Positions 1 through 10,406 of a stretch of 64,000 bases of DNA are shown here, one piece after another. The stretch lies in the NCBI GenBank assembly GCA_033239525.1, contig BSYO01000025.1:4498001-4562000 (forward strand), read 5' to 3'. The notes beneath the pieces were generated by a model, which was given only the letters and a program-made list of their open reading frames with translations, did not search any database and was not told the DNA's origin. The translations under genes and the position numbers were made by a program. Position 1 is the stretch's first letter, and the number at the start of each line of letters is the position of its first letter. The DNA is from Nepenthes gracilis. Taxonomy: Eukaryota; Streptophyta; Magnoliopsida; Caryophyllales; Nepenthaceae.

Positions 1-303
1 GGAATATGAACCATGTTCATGGTTAGTGTCCTGTTTATTCACACATAGGAATCATACATTTTTATGAACTAGGTAAAAAATATTTTTATTAAAAAATATC
101 ATTGGATAATATTATAATTAGAGAAAATTGGGTTATTAAAAGAGAGAATTCTTTCTCTGTATATTGCACATTATATATATTTTTTTGCTTTATTTGCTTG
201 AATAAATTATAAAAAATAAACATTCTTATTGTTCTATGAGTCTTTTTTCTTTTGTTTGCTATGTTAAAATTTTCTTCCGATTTCCTTAATTCATTTCTAT
301 TTA
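1..303. other. AT-rich flank, no gene seen
   Basis: This is the left flank of the full-length Tat retrotransposon. It is AT-rich with no open frame of note and no recognisable repeat. It ends at the element's left target-site duplication. Confidence 0.6.
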
Positions 304-308
304 ACTAT
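304..308. repeat. Target-site duplication ACTAT (left)
   Basis: ACTAT lies directly before the LTR terminus TGATGCGA and is repeated exactly directly after the opposite LTR at 10402-10406. A 5-bp duplication is what integrase-mediated insertion of an LTR retrotransposon produces. Confidence 0.9.
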
Positions 309-722
309 TGATGCGACTCTGGGTTCAAGATCTAAAGAAAAACTTTCATTGATGAGATCATGATAGAACAAATCAAGTAATGAATTACAGAAATCTTGAA
401 CTGAGGCATCACAACGTTTTTCTTTTGTTCACTTTTTCTCCTTTCTATTCTGAAAGAAAAAGTTCCGTCCCTTTGTTTCGGCTGATCCTCTTCTTTTATA
501 TCCTTCTTTCTTCCTTCTGATTTGATCAATCCGGTAATGTCCGTTCTTCCTTATCATAACCGTCTTCCTCAGTTTTCACCCGTTGCTGTTGGTTTGACCG
601 GTTGTATAACCGTCTTTCATAACCACCATCTTCACGTGTTGTTTACAATAAATTTAAATCCAACGGGCTTTTCTTAATGGGCCTTCTTTAATGGGTTATG
701 AAATCTGATCGTATACCCATCA
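309..722 (-). repeat. 3' LTR (copy A) of the Tat element
   Basis: This 414-bp terminal repeat is bounded by TGATGCGACTC and GTATACCCATCA on the plus strand. It differs from LTR C at 10669-11082 at about two positions, but from its own partner LTR B at about ten, which is unexpected for two LTRs of one insertion. Confidence 0.92.
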
Positions 723-734
723 CTAGTCCCCCAT
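723..734 (-). promoter_or_regulatory. Polypurine tract of the Tat element
   Basis: Read on the minus strand, ATGGGGGACTAG directly precedes the 3' LTR. A G-rich purine tract here is the expected primer for second-strand synthesis. The same sequence adjoins LTR C at 11083. Confidence 0.75.
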
Positions 735-889
735 GTCGGCAGGTTAGAATTTTTAATCTGGCGATATGTCCTTTTTGATAGGGTCATTCGGATTCTATTT
801 CGCTGATCCAAATTTAAGATCAATCAACTATAATTCTAGATCGGTTTTCAGTCAACTCACGCTCGAAAATCGGGTTTTTAAACTTCTGC

Positions 890-1755
890 CGATCTGGATC
901 GAAATCGGTTTTCAACCAGCTTGCACTTGAAACCGGATTTTTAGACTGGCGATCACGGATCGAAATCGACTTTCAACCTTTGTGGTTGAAACCGATTTTT
1001 AGACTTCGACGTCTGGATCGAAATCGGCTTTCAACCAGCTTGTGCTTGAAACCGGATTTTAGACTTACGCCGATCTGGATCGAAATCGGCTTTTTCTTGA
1101 AACCGTTTATAAACCGCTTGAAATCGGCTTTTTAGACTTTTGTGCTTGAAACCGGATTTTTAGACTTCTGCCGATCTGGATCGAAATCGGCTTTCAAACA
1201 GCTTGTGCTTGAAACCGGATTTTTAGACTTCTGCCGATCTGGATCGAAATCGGCTTTCAAACAGCTTGTGCTTGAAACCGGATTTTTAGACTTCTGCCGA
1301 TCTGGATCGAAATCGGCTTTCAACCAGCTTGTGCTTGAAACCGGATTTATAAACTTCTGCCGATCTGGATCGAAATCGGCTTTCAACCAGCTTGTGCTTG
1401 AAACCGGATTTTTAGACGACGTCTGGATCGAAATCGGCTTTCAACCAGCTTGTGCTTGAAACCGATTTTTAGACTTTCGCCGTCTGGATCGAAATCGCTT
1501 TCAACCAGCTTGTGCTTGAAACCGGATTTTTAGACTTGCCGTCTGGATCGAAATCGCTTTCAACCACTTTTGTGCTTGAAACCGGATTTTTAGACTTACG
1601 CGTCTGGATCGAAATTGGCTTTCAAACGGCTTGTGCTTGAAACGGATTTTTAGACTTACGCGTCTGGATGAAATCGCTTTCAACCAGCTTGTGCTTGAAA
1701 CCGGATTTTTAGACTTCTGTCGATCTGGATCGAAATCGGCTTTCAAACAGCTTTT
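890..1755. repeat. 63-bp minisatellite in the 3' untranslated region of the Tat element
   Basis: About fourteen tandem copies of a unit near 63 bp are present, recognisable by the recurring GCTTGTGCTTGAAACCGG. The copies at 1201, 1264 and 1327 are spaced exactly 63 bp apart, while later copies are 57-62 bp with small deletions. Because 63 is a multiple of three, the regular part is open on both strands as a 21-residue repeat; I do not regard this as a protein gene. The 3' untranslated region of Tat/Ogre elements is known to be a hypervariable source of such arrays. Confidence 0.92.
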
Positions 1756-1964
1756 CGAAGGATGGGAGAACCATTAATTACTCCAGTCAGCGAACTAATC
1801 TGGCTTTGACACGTGTGAATCATCATGATGAAGGTGTCAGTTAACCGTCAATGATGATTTTGAAAATATATGAAAATTTGAAAATCCCCATAAGGTGTTT
1901 TATCTTCCTCTGCCGATTCAAATTTATTCCTGACAACCTTCTTCATCCAGCTTCTTCATTCAAA

Positions 1965-3972
1965 ATGGCTCTTCGCATCCAAGTTCATCGTGTTCATTCT
2001 CTTAAATCGGTTCTTTCTTCTACTGACATAGATTCAATATATACAAAATTCAAGATTAGTAAAGACATACCTTTCTTGGTTCCCTCTGAGGATGATAGGG
2101 CTTGTGCTCCTCCTGAAGGCTATATTTCAATTTATGAAGCCCATTTGATTAGTGGCTTACGCATTCCTCTTGCCTTGGAATTGCGCCAGATTTTCGTTGA
2201 ATTAGGAGTCCCTATTGTCAGATTTCATGCTAACGCTGTCAGGTATCTCTGTAATCTTTGTATCTTCTTTCGGCTTCGTGGGCTTACTCTAAATATCGCA
2301 ACAGTGAAGGTGCTTTTTAAATTTAGTCAATCTGGGGATTGGATTTCTTTGACGCCACGTGAGTTGAACATCGGTGGCGTTATTCAAGAATCGGTAAAGG
2401 TTGGAAAGATAAGTTTTTCTTTTTGAAGGCTAGTTTTGATATGAATTTTTTCCTGTGATTGGGGTAACGTTTCTCGTCATCTATTTCGGGTAAACTTGAA
2501 GATAACGAGGAAAAATCAGTTCAACAATTCTTGATTTAATTAAGGATAATATCAATTCATTTTGGACGAGAGAACGCCTTCATCGCCCGAGATTTTAACG
2601 TTGGCTAAGTGGGAGCCTTTATTGGCAATTCTGAACGCAGTAGTTATATTCCTAAACGCAAAAGAAAAAATCAATCTAAGTCTAAGGGTTCAACCTCTCG
2701 AGCGCCGAGTGATTGATCCAAGTTCAACCACTTCTTCTACCGATTCGCTGCGTTCCAATGTCGAGAGGATGGGAAGTACGAAAAATTAATGTAAGTCGCT
2801 GTTTTACCATCTAATGCTTCGTGTCTATAGTACAAGGAGTTGAGAAACCGGCCGATCCAACTTCCGATGTTCGGATGGTCTCTTTACCCACAAGACGGGG
2901 AGTTGAGGAAGTGACCGATCCAACTTCTCTTTGTTCGGACATTGGATAGGAATACAGTGTCCAGGCGGCCATATTTGGCGGTCTCCCCTTTCTCCGAAAT
3001 TTGTAATGAACCATCAACTGAGGAAGCTTCAACTATTTTAATGATCGGTGGTACTTCTCGATCGGTCCATATTCAAGATCGAACTCAAGGGATCATTACT
3101 GCTTGTGAGGTTCCCAATGAGGATGTCTCTGTTCCTTCTGCAAATCTGGATGAAATTCGAACTCAACCTGTTATCGATCCACCATGTCCTGAAAAAGAGG
3201 TATGTTTTCCTGAGGTGTCAGTGTCTAATCCGACTGGAGTTCAAGACAGAGTGTGTCCAGAGTGGATGAACACTCCTGCTTCATCTTCGCATCCTAGCCC
3301 TGGAAGTCATCCTGATTGTCCCAATACTCCTGCTTCAAGGATGTCTCTAAACGAAATTTCTTTGAAAGCTCGCTTTATCCAGGTTAGATTTGCATAATCT
3401 TGGTATATGGATTCATTCTTATCTTATCAATTCGAACTAAATTTTTTTTTTTATAGGATGAAAAGTTAAATGAAATTATAAAGATTGGATTTCATCAACG
3501 GAGGCTTTGGATCGGACAACTGCAACGAGAAGTTCGAAGTTTGTCTCAGAATCAGATGGATCCAAAAATTTTAGAAGAGATGAAGTATAAGATAGATATT
3601 GCTGTTGCTGAGGCTCAGCAATATAAAGATCAGAATATCATTCTGGAGTCTGATTTGCAAAAAATGAGAGATGAACTTCAATCTACAACTTTTGATTCTC
3701 AAAAAGAATTAGAATCGGTCCAACAAGAATTGGCTTACTTGAATTCTGAACTATTGACCCGATTTAAGCCTGAAGAAGTTGGTTCGGCTTTGAATGCCAG
3801 ATTTCAGGAAGGCATTCGGCTATGCCAAAAGATTGCTTTGTTGGTCGATCCTCAATTTCCAGTCCATTTTTTCGATCAAAGAAATATGGGTGTACATCGC
3901 CGATCTGACTTGAAGGATTTTTCTGATAAAGGAGCGTCTTCATCTCATCCGTCCGGTGGTTCTTCTATGTAG
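1965..3972 (+). pseudogene. Antisense extra gene of the Tat element (Transposase_28-like plus coiled coil)
   Basis: This gene runs opposite to gag-pol, between integrase and the 3' LTR. The likely start is the ATG at 1965 (MALRIQVHRVHSL), which is conserved in the truncated relative at 12292; an upstream in-frame ATG at 1851 is also possible. The first part (to about 2420) resembles the Pfam family 'putative gypsy type transposon' (Transposase_28), with motifs GYISIYEAHLISGLRIPL and FFRLRG. The frame shifts near 2395, after which the family's WK-x-FFF ending continues in another frame. A Lys/Ser-rich linker follows with a stop, then an open exon at 2942-3382. A clear intron lies at 3383-3456 (CAG|GTTAGA, T-rich tract, ATAG|GATG), and the last exon, 3457-3972, is rich in coiled-coil heptads. 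The function of these antisense proteins is unknown. This copy is broken. Confidence 0.75.
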
Positions 3973-4369
3973 ATTTATATTATAAGCAATCATACATTAA
4001 CCAATCTTTTGATTATGTATAAACTTGCTTTCGTTATATTTGATTACTTGATGCTTTTTTGACCATAGTAGACTGAATGTGTTCATCCTTTTATACAGGA
4101 ATCGCCACACATATGTTAAAATAACCCCAAGGTTTTGTATTTTTGACCGCTCGTTTGCGTGTCACACAAAAATGGATCTTACTTTTGTAGTCCAAATCAC
4201 TCGATATACCCGAGTTTTTTAATATTTCTTGGACCGTTCAGGTCTGTAAACAAGTGGCGTTTCGCCATTTGACTTGGGGGCAGTCTAGGCCGATCAATAA
4301 TCTTAAAGAACCGAAAAAATGTTGATAAAATTATCACTATATATATTTATGTAATTTACAGTTTACAAG

Positions 4370-4962
4370 TACCTGTCGGGATCAAATCTTACTGATAAAA
4401 TTTCTTTAAATGAATAGCATTCCATGTCCTCGGAACGAAGTTTTCCATTTAGTACGCAATTTATAAGATCCATTTCGTAGAATAGCAGAAACAATGAAGG
4501 GTCCTTCCCGGTTGGGAGACAGTTTATTTTTCGTTGAGTATCTTTCTGTCTCTTCAATGCCTCTTAGAACCAAGTCCCCAACATCAAACCGGCGTGCTTT
4601 TACTCTTTTGTTATAATACCGGCAATTCGTTGTTGGTAAGTCTAACTTGTGCGAACTTGCGTCTTTTTCTCATTTCTTGAGAAGATCAAGTTGCTCTCGA
4701 TTTTCTCGATCGTTATTAATTGGATCAAAATTCTCAACCTCGATCGGGTAATCCAATTTCTCTCGGTATGACTGCCTCTTGCTTCCAAAACATAGGTGAA
4801 TGGGGTTTCCTTGTGGGCTCTTTTGGTGTTATGCGATATGACCACAAAACTAGTGGTAGTTAAATCAGCCCAGAGCCTCCAGTGTCTTCTAATTTCATCT
4901 TTAATCCATGCAATAGAATTCATTTGGTAACTTCCACTTGTCCATTCGACCGGGGTATGCCA
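4370..4962 (-). pseudogene. Integrase C-terminal part, degenerate
   Basis: On the minus strand the region reads YYNKRVKARRFDVGDLVLR, followed by KLSPNREG and, in a shifted frame, PRTWNAIHLKKFY. This is the conserved C-terminal tail of Tat integrases. The DNA nearer the core (4642-4923) preserves pieces such as HKETPFTYVLEA. Frameshifts break the stretch several times, so no continuous protein is made. It continues directly from the integrase core ORF ending at 4963. Confidence 0.75.
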
Positions 4963-5691
4963 TCAAGTGTGATTTAACCGAATATTTAAATTGGAGCAAT
5001 ACACTGCAAAGCGTTTCCCTGTGAATTGAGTTCCATTATCGATAATAATTCTTCGTGAATTCCAAATCGAGACAATACTATGTTTAACAAACTCAATGGC
5101 ATTATGCTCAGTTATCCGGGCCAATGGAGTAGCTTCTACCCATTTAATAAAATAATCGATCCCCACTATTATAAACTTTCTTTGCCCAGTCGTCACAGGA
5201 AAAGGACCTAAAATATCGAGTCCCCATTGTGAAAATGGCCAAGGATCTTGTAAAGATTTCAATTCCGTGGACGGTTGATGTGTCAAGTTGCCGTGTAACT
5301 GGCAATTCTCGCATTTTTTAACGAATTCCATGGCATCCTTCTTAATAGTAGGCCAATAATATCCCTGACGTAATATTTTGAAGGCCAGATTCTTTCCTCC
5401 TACGTGGGATCCACATATCCCTAAGTGGACCTCGCTTAGTACGTAATCGGCTTCCTCTGAAGTAAGGCAGCGCAGATATGGAATTGAGTATCCCCTCTTG
5501 TATATTTTGTCGTCTATGATAGTATACCATCCGACAGTTTTCTTTATCCGTTTTTTATCTTCTGGATTGTCTGGTAAAACTCCCTCCTTGAGGTACTTCC
5601 AATACAAAGATATCCAATTTTCTCCCTCAGTTAGATGAAAGACTTTATGTTCGGCTTCTTTGATACTCGGAGTTGACTGAATTTCACGCAT
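4963..5691 (-). pseudogene. Integrase, zinc-binding and catalytic core
   Basis: This 242-residue open frame contains the HHCC-type zinc-binding region (HLGICGSHVGGKN...CENCQ, about residues 88-132). The catalytic core follows, with the first Asp in GLDILGPFP (about residue 158) and the second in IDNGTQF (near residue 217). The expected catalytic Glu lies beyond the end of this frame, where the reading frame is lost. The enzyme would join element cDNA to host DNA. It is separated from upstream RNase H by frameshifts and is not expected to be functional. Confidence 0.85.
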
Positions 5692-6366
5692 AATTCTTGA
5701 GTATTGTTCGGGATTTGATTCTAAAGCACTTTTGCCAGACGATCGGCTTTCTTATTATCTTCCTTGGAATATGAACTATCTCCATTTTGTTGAAATTTGT
5801 CATCATATTTTTAACTTTAGCAAGATAATTTGCTAAGGGCGCATTTATGGCTTCAAAATTTCCTTGGACCGATTCCACGATCAATTTGAATCATGAGACG
5901 ATTATATTCTTTTGCAGAGCATTCTTTAGCCAATCAAGTCCGCAAGCAAAGCTTCATATTCTCGTAACGTTATTGGTTGTTGGAAATGCAAGTCTTATCG
6001 AATAGCTTATCTCTGTTCCTTCGGGAGTCTTTAGGACCACTCCAGCCCCATTGCCAGATTGCATTGATGATCCATCTACGTGTAATAACCAAATCGGTTC
6101 CGTTCGGCTTTCAAGATCTTCTTCAGTCACCTTTGGGATCGGCTTCACTGTTTCAACAACAAAGTCGGCTAATCCTTGTCCTTTAATAACCGATCGTGGT
6201 TTATATTCTATATCAAATTCACTTAGTTCGATTGCCCATTTCACCAGTCGTCCTGACATATCCGGCCTTTGCAGAATCATTTTTAAAGGTTGATCGGTCA
6301 GCAAAATGATTTTGTGCGCTTGAAAGTAAGGACGCAGTTTCCTCGCCGAATAAACAAGAGCCAAAG
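5684..6366 (-). pseudogene. Second RNase H-like domain (aRNH)
   Basis: The segment begins with the end of the ordinary RNase H (YSARKLRPYFQAHKI...DQPLK) and continues into a second RNase H-like domain with LHVDGSSMQSGNGAGVVL. A tether follows with IVHIPR near 5775. Two RNase H modules in tandem are diagnostic of Tat elements. The frame is lost at a T8 run (6367-6374, plus strand), which puts an extra base relative to the expected reading. A one-base insertion near 5968 breaks it again, and a short deletion near 5890 removes part of the domain. Confidence 0.8.
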
Positions 6367-6758
6367 TTTTTTTTCAGCATGTGTATATCGAGTTTTGCGC
6401 GGGCCGTGATTTTACTCACGTGATAGATCGGCTGTTGCACATTTACCTCTTGCCGAACTAGGACCGAACTGATTGCCAGAGATGAGACAGCTAGGTACAA
6501 AAATAATTCTTCTCCCGTTTTTGGTGAAGCCAATAAGAGATGATTAGACAAGTATTCTTTTAACTCTTGAAAAGCCTTTTGACAATCAGAGGACCAAACA
6601 AATCCATTGGTCTTGGTCCCTCTTAAGGCTTTGAAAAAAGGTAAATATTTTTCTGCTGACTTGGACAGGAATCGAGATAATGATGCTAACCTTCCTGTTA
6701 GCCTTTGAACTTCCTTAACCGTTTGCGGAGGGTTCATTTCAATAATCGCCTTTATTTT
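6367..6758 (-). pseudogene. RT connection and RNase H N-terminal part
   Basis: Reads MNPPQTVKEVQRLTGRLASL (the RT thumb/connection) and then FVWSSDCQKAFQELK (start of RNase H). It is in the same frame as the long gag-RT ORF and is separated from it only by a TGA just after the FLGFIVSRRG motif. The comparable family motif suggests a small net in-frame loss at that stop. It ends at the homopolymer frameshift at 6367-6374. Confidence 0.82.
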
Positions 6759-6770
6759 TTCAGGTTGGCT

Positions 6771-9700
6771 TCAACCTCGTCTGGATACAATAAAGCCAAG
6801 AAATTTTCCAGAGGAAACTCCGAAAGCGCATTTGGTTGGATTCAACTTCATTTGATATTTTCGGAGTATCTTAAATGCTTCGTTAAGATCGTCCACATGA
6901 TCCCCAGTAGTTTTGCTTTTAACAAGCATATCATCAACATAGACTTCCATATTATTGCCGATCTGTCCTTCAAACATTTTATTCACAAGTCGTTGGTAAG
7001 TGGCTCCGGCGTTTTTTAGACCGAACGGCATAACTTTGTAACAATAAATTCCTTGATCTGTCATGAAAGAGGTAATTTCTTCATCTTCAGGACTCATCCG
7101 GATTTGATTGTATCCCGAGTAAGCATCCATAAAGCTTAACAATTCGTGTCCCGATGTCGAATCCACTAATAGATCTATTCTTGGTAGTGGAAAACTGTCC
7201 TTTGGGCATGCTTTGTTCACATTAGTGAAGTCTACACACATTCTCCATTTCCCGCTATTTTTCTTCACAAGGACCACGTTAGAAAGCCAATCTGGATATT
7301 GAACTTCCCGAATAAAACCAGCGTCTAAAAGCTTTTTCACTTCCTCTCTGATGGCAATTAGTTTTTCGATAGAATGATTTCTTCGCTTTTGTCTAACTGG
7401 TTTATGACTGGGATCCAGACCTAATTTGTGTACCATCATATCAGCTGGAATTCCTGGCATATCCGCGGATGACCAAGCTAATATATCCGAATTTTTCCGA
7501 AGAAATTCTATTAACCGATCACGAGTCGGCTCAGAGAGGGAAGACCCTATTAGTGCAAACTTGTCTGGATTAATAGGGTCAAGGAGAACTTGATCGGTTG
7601 ATTCTCCAGATTGGGCCTGCTGTAAGGAAATTTCATCTCGGTAATCAAGATCTTCGATTGGTTCGTCTGGAGTTGTTTGACTGATTTGGGAAAGATAACA
7701 GGATCGGCCAATTATTTGATCTCCTAATACTTCACCAACGCCACAAGAGGTTAAGAATTTCATCTTCAAATGGGGTATGGATGTTACTATTCCAAAGGCT
7801 GATAAACAAGGTCGGCCCAATATGGCGTTGTAAACTGATGGTAAATCAACTACCAAGAATGATAGTTTACGTGATGCTACTCTGGGGTACGTTCCCAGAG
7901 TTACTTCTAACTGGATGGTTCCTTGTACTTGAACTAGTTCATTATCTAATCCATAAAGAGGCCCTTCAACTGCTTTTAAATTGGTCCTTTTTAATCCCAA
8001 TTTAATAAAGGCATCGAAGTAAAGCAAATTACTTGAACTTCCATTATCTATGAAAACCCGTTTCAGTTGATAGTCAACTTTACCATCTGAAACAAGCATT
8101 GATATAACAAGAGGATCGGAGTGAGGATATTGTACATGCTTCATATCTTCCCGATCAAAACGAATAATATAGTCTTCAATCTCATTTTTTGATTTTTTGG
8201 CCTTCACATCATTCTCAAGCCGATCAGACTGGTGCACTCTTGATGACTTGCAAGTTATCATATTGACAACGCCTGCAGCAACTCGGTTTTTTGGCGCTTG
8301 TTGTTGACTTTCTTCCGTTATTTCAGCAGCATTTCTTTCGGAGTCTTTTAAAAATTTTTTCAGATGTCCTCTTCGGATGAGTTCTTCTATCTCCTTCTGT
8401 AAAGTTCGGCATTCTTCAGTACTATGTCCTGGTGAGCGATGATAATGACAGAATTTTGTCTGGTCTCCAGCTTCTGGATTTTTGGGTGGCTTGGGCCATT
8501 TAAGGAATTTTTCACCCCTTATTTGCATGAGAATATTCGTTCGGGATTCATTCAGGGGAGTTAAATTTAAAGGCTTGAATTCCCTAACAAATCCAGATCC
8601 GGTCCTTGATTGTTTCCTTTCTTGTGAATAAGTACGGTTGTTGTCTCCTTTCTTTCCATTCGGTGGTCTTCGTTGATTGTTGTCCAGCGATATCGGCTTT
8701 TTGGCTTCATTAGCTTCTTCTGCGGCGATGTAGGCTCGAGTTATCGTTTCTGCTTCACGAAAGGTTTTTGGATCACTGTGCGCTAGGTGTTTGAAAAATT
8801 CCCCTGGCTCCAAAGTTGATATAAAAGTATTCAACTTTACTTCGTCAGTTATTCGCGGGATTTGTCGGGCTTCTTCAGTAAACCGAACTAAGAAACTTTT
8901 TAGGCTTTCATTTGATCCTTGCTTTATTCTGGCGAGATGCCAGGGTTGTTTTTCAATTCTTCTGCTGGAAGCAAATTGGGTCAAAAAATTGTCGGCCAAT
9001 TCTTCAAACGATTGAATTGAATTTGGCTGTAATCGGTAGAACCATATTCGGGCATCTCCTTTGAGAGTGATCGAAAAACATTGGCACATGGTCATTTCAT
9101 CTAACCCTTGGAAATTTAGAAGGGTTCTGAAATGGTCCATAGGATCGGAGCTCCCGTCATAAGGATCTAAAGTCGGCATTTTAAATTTATGTGGGAGCGG
9201 TCTTGTTCGAACTTCCATTGTAAATGGAGATCCATGCAAGCTTATTGGGCGTTCTTCAGTGTTTCCTCCAAACATATGTTTCCAAATTTTTTCTACCTTT
9301 TCTTCCATATGAGGAATAACATATCTCTTTGCATTGAGATATGTTCTTAATTCCACTGGTTGTATCTCTCGCTGGGCTGGTCGAAAATTTTCTCGTTCTA
9401 TGCACATGTTACAGGAAACAGCTTCATGATCACGTGGTCTTTCGCCCCTTTGACGATCTTGATTTTGATTTTTTGGGACATGTCCTAGTCGTCCTTCTAT
9501 TTGAGATCGAATTCTCAATCGAGATTGGCCTTCTTGGTGGGATCGGCCTCTTAATTGAGGTCGGTCTCTCGATTGAGATCGACCTTCCAGCTGAGATCGT
9601 CCTCCCAATTGAGATCGGCCTCCCAGTTGAGATCGGCCTCCTGCATTACTCGAAGCCACTTGTTCTTGAATTTCTGCCTGTTGAGTAATATATTTTCTTT

Positions 9701-9926
9701 TATGATTTCTTCTTTTGTCGACTTCGGCTGGCGTGACGGTAGGATTAGTAGGTTTATTCTGAGCACAGAGATTATGAATTGCTTCTGTCATGTTGTCCAT
9801 CCGAGTGTTAAATGTTCGCATCATTTCTTCTTGTCGACTCTCCATCTGAATGACAGCAGCAGGTGGATTATTGATAGTGGTAGCATCCCTGATCGGAATA
9901 TTAGTTCGGGATCTCGTATTGACCAT
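6771..9926 (-). CDS. Gag-protease-reverse transcriptase ORF of the Tat element
   Basis: This 1051-residue open frame starts at an ATG 61 bp inside the 5' LTR. Domain order: an Arg/Ser/Gln-rich tandem segment (GGRSQL repeats, about residues 95-135); the gag core with FKMPTLDPYDG (about 245) and GDARIWFYRL (about 288); a zinc-knuckle-like CHYHRSPGHSTEEC (about 492); an aspartic protease with FIDNGSSSNLL (about 627); and reverse transcriptase with WRMCVDFTNVNKACPKD (about 890), FMDAYSGYNQI and the catalytic YVDDM (about 995). It would build the particle and copy the RNA. The frame ends at a TGA just after RT, so RNase H and integrase are cut off, although the RT core itself is intact. Confidence 0.92.
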   Translation of the reverse strand: MVNTRSRTNIPIRDATTINNPPAAVIQMESRQEEMMRTFNTRMDNMTEAIHNLCAQNKPTNPTVTPAEVDKRRNHKRKYITQQAEIQEQVASSNAGGRSQLGGRSQLGGRSQLEGRSQSRDRPQLRGRSHQEGQSRLRIRSQIEGRLGHVPKNQNQDRQRGERPRDHEAVSCNMCIERENFRPAQREIQPVELRTYLNAKRYVIPHMEEKVEKIWKHMFGGNTEERPISLHGSPFTMEVRTRPLPHKFKMPTLDPYDGSSDPMDHFRTLLNFQGLDEMTMCQCFSITLKGDARIWFYRLQPNSIQSFEELADNFLTQFASSRRIEKQPWHLARIKQGSNESLKSFLVRFTEEARQIPRITDEVKLNTFISTLEPGEFFKHLAHSDPKTFREAETITRAYIAAEEANEAKKPISLDNNQRRPPNGKKGDNNRTYSQERKQSRTGSGFVREFKPLNLTPLNESRTNILMQIRGEKFLKWPKPPKNPEAGDQTKFCHYHRSPGHSTEECRTLQKEIEELIRRGHLKKFLKDSERNAAEITEESQQQAPKNRVAAGVVNMITCKSSRVHQSDRLENDVKAKKSKNEIEDYIIRFDREDMKHVQYPHSDPLVISMLVSDGKVDYQLKRVFIDNGSSSNLLYFDAFIKLGLKRTNLKAVEGPLYGLDNELVQVQGTIQLEVTLGTYPRVASRKLSFLVVDLPSVYNAILGRPCLSAFGIVTSIPHLKMKFLTSCGVGEVLGDQIIGRSCYLSQISQTTPDEPIEDLDYRDEISLQQAQSGESTDQVLLDPINPDKFALIGSSLSEPTRDRLIEFLRKNSDILAWSSADMPGIPADMMVHKLGLDPSHKPVRQKRRNHSIEKLIAIREEVKKLLDAGFIREVQYPDWLSNVVLVKKNSGKWRMCVDFTNVNKACPKDSFPLPRIDLLVDSTSGHELLSFMDAYSGYNQIRMSPEDEEITSFMTDQGIYCYKVMPFGLKNAGATYQRLVNKMFEGQIGNNMEVYVDDMLVKSKTTGDHVDDLNEAFKILRKYQMKLNPTKCAFGVSSGKFLGFIVSRRG

Positions 9927-9967
9927 TTTTTAGAAAATGGAATGGGAGAAACGGCTTTTTGTTCGAA

Positions 9968-9987
9968 GTTCCCACAGACGGCGCCAA
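9968..9987 (-). promoter_or_regulatory. Primer-binding site
   Basis: On the minus strand TTGGCGCCGTCTGTGGGAAC begins right at the end of the 5' LTR. This wording is common immediately downstream of 5' LTRs in plant Ty3-gypsy elements and fixes the element's orientation. I do not assign the priming tRNA. Confidence 0.85.
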
Positions 9988-10401
9988 TGATGCGACTCTG
10001 GGTTCAAGATCTAAAGAAAAACTTTCATTGATGAGATCATGATAGAACAAATCAAGTAATGAATTATAGAAATCTTGAACTGAGGCATCACAACGTTTTT
10101 CTTTTGTTCACTTTTTCTCCTTTCTATTCTGAAAGAAAAAGTTCCGTCCCTTTGTTTCGGCTGATCCTCTCCTTTTATATCCTTCTTTCTTCCTTCTGAT
10201 TTGATCAATCCGGTAATGTCCGTTCTTCCTTATCATAACCGTCTTCTTGATTTTCACCCGTTCTTTGTTGGTTTGACCGGTTCTATAATCGTCTTTCATA
10301 ACCACCATCTTCACGTGTTGTTTACAATAAATTTAAATCCAATGGGCTTTTCTTAATGGGCCTTCTTTAATGGGTTATGAAATCTGATCGTATACCCATC
10401 A
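9988..10401 (-). repeat. 5' LTR (copy B) of the Tat element
   Basis: This 414-bp terminal repeat adjoins the primer-binding site. Compared with LTR A it has about ten changes, including paired small indels around 10245-10266 and changes in the CCGGTTCTATAATCG segment. Confidence 0.92.
10171..10180 (-). promoter_or_regulatory. Probable TATA box of the 5' LTR
   Basis: ATATAAAAGG on the minus strand lies inside the 5' LTR, about 185 bp before its inner end. It is a plausible core promoter for the genomic RNA. The matching site in LTR A carries a base change. Confidence 0.5.
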
Positions 10402-10406
10402 ACTAT
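10402..10406. repeat. Target-site duplication ACTAT (right)
   Basis: Exact match to 304-308, directly outside the 5' LTR. Confidence 0.9.

Larger units (their letters stand above)
309..10401 (-). mobile_element. Full-length Ty3-gypsy (Tat lineage) LTR retrotransposon
   Basis: This 10.1-kb element is read from the minus strand. Seen directly: two 414-bp LTRs (309-722 and 9988-10401) ending TGATGGG...CGCATCA in the element's own orientation, flanked by the 5-bp direct repeat ACTAT. A primer-binding site abuts the 5' LTR and a purine-rich tract abuts the 3' LTR. The order gag, protease, RT, RNase H, second RNase H-like domain, integrase defines Ty3-gypsy, and the second RNase H together with a plus-strand extra gene between integrase and the 3' LTR is characteristic of Tat elements. 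An in-frame stop after RT and indels in RNase H and integrase make it non-autonomous now. LTR A and LTR B differ at roughly ten positions, so the insertion is moderately old. Confidence 0.93.

Noticed and set aside
332..529. 65-residue minus-strand open frame repeated at 10011-10208 and 10692-10889
   Set aside because: It lies wholly within the three LTR copies and spans the promoter region; conservation follows from LTR identity, not from coding.
1132..1459. Open frames with 21-residue repeats on both strands
   Set aside because: They are produced by a 63-bp tandem repeat without stops and disappear where the unit length drifts; no start context or conservation supports a protein.
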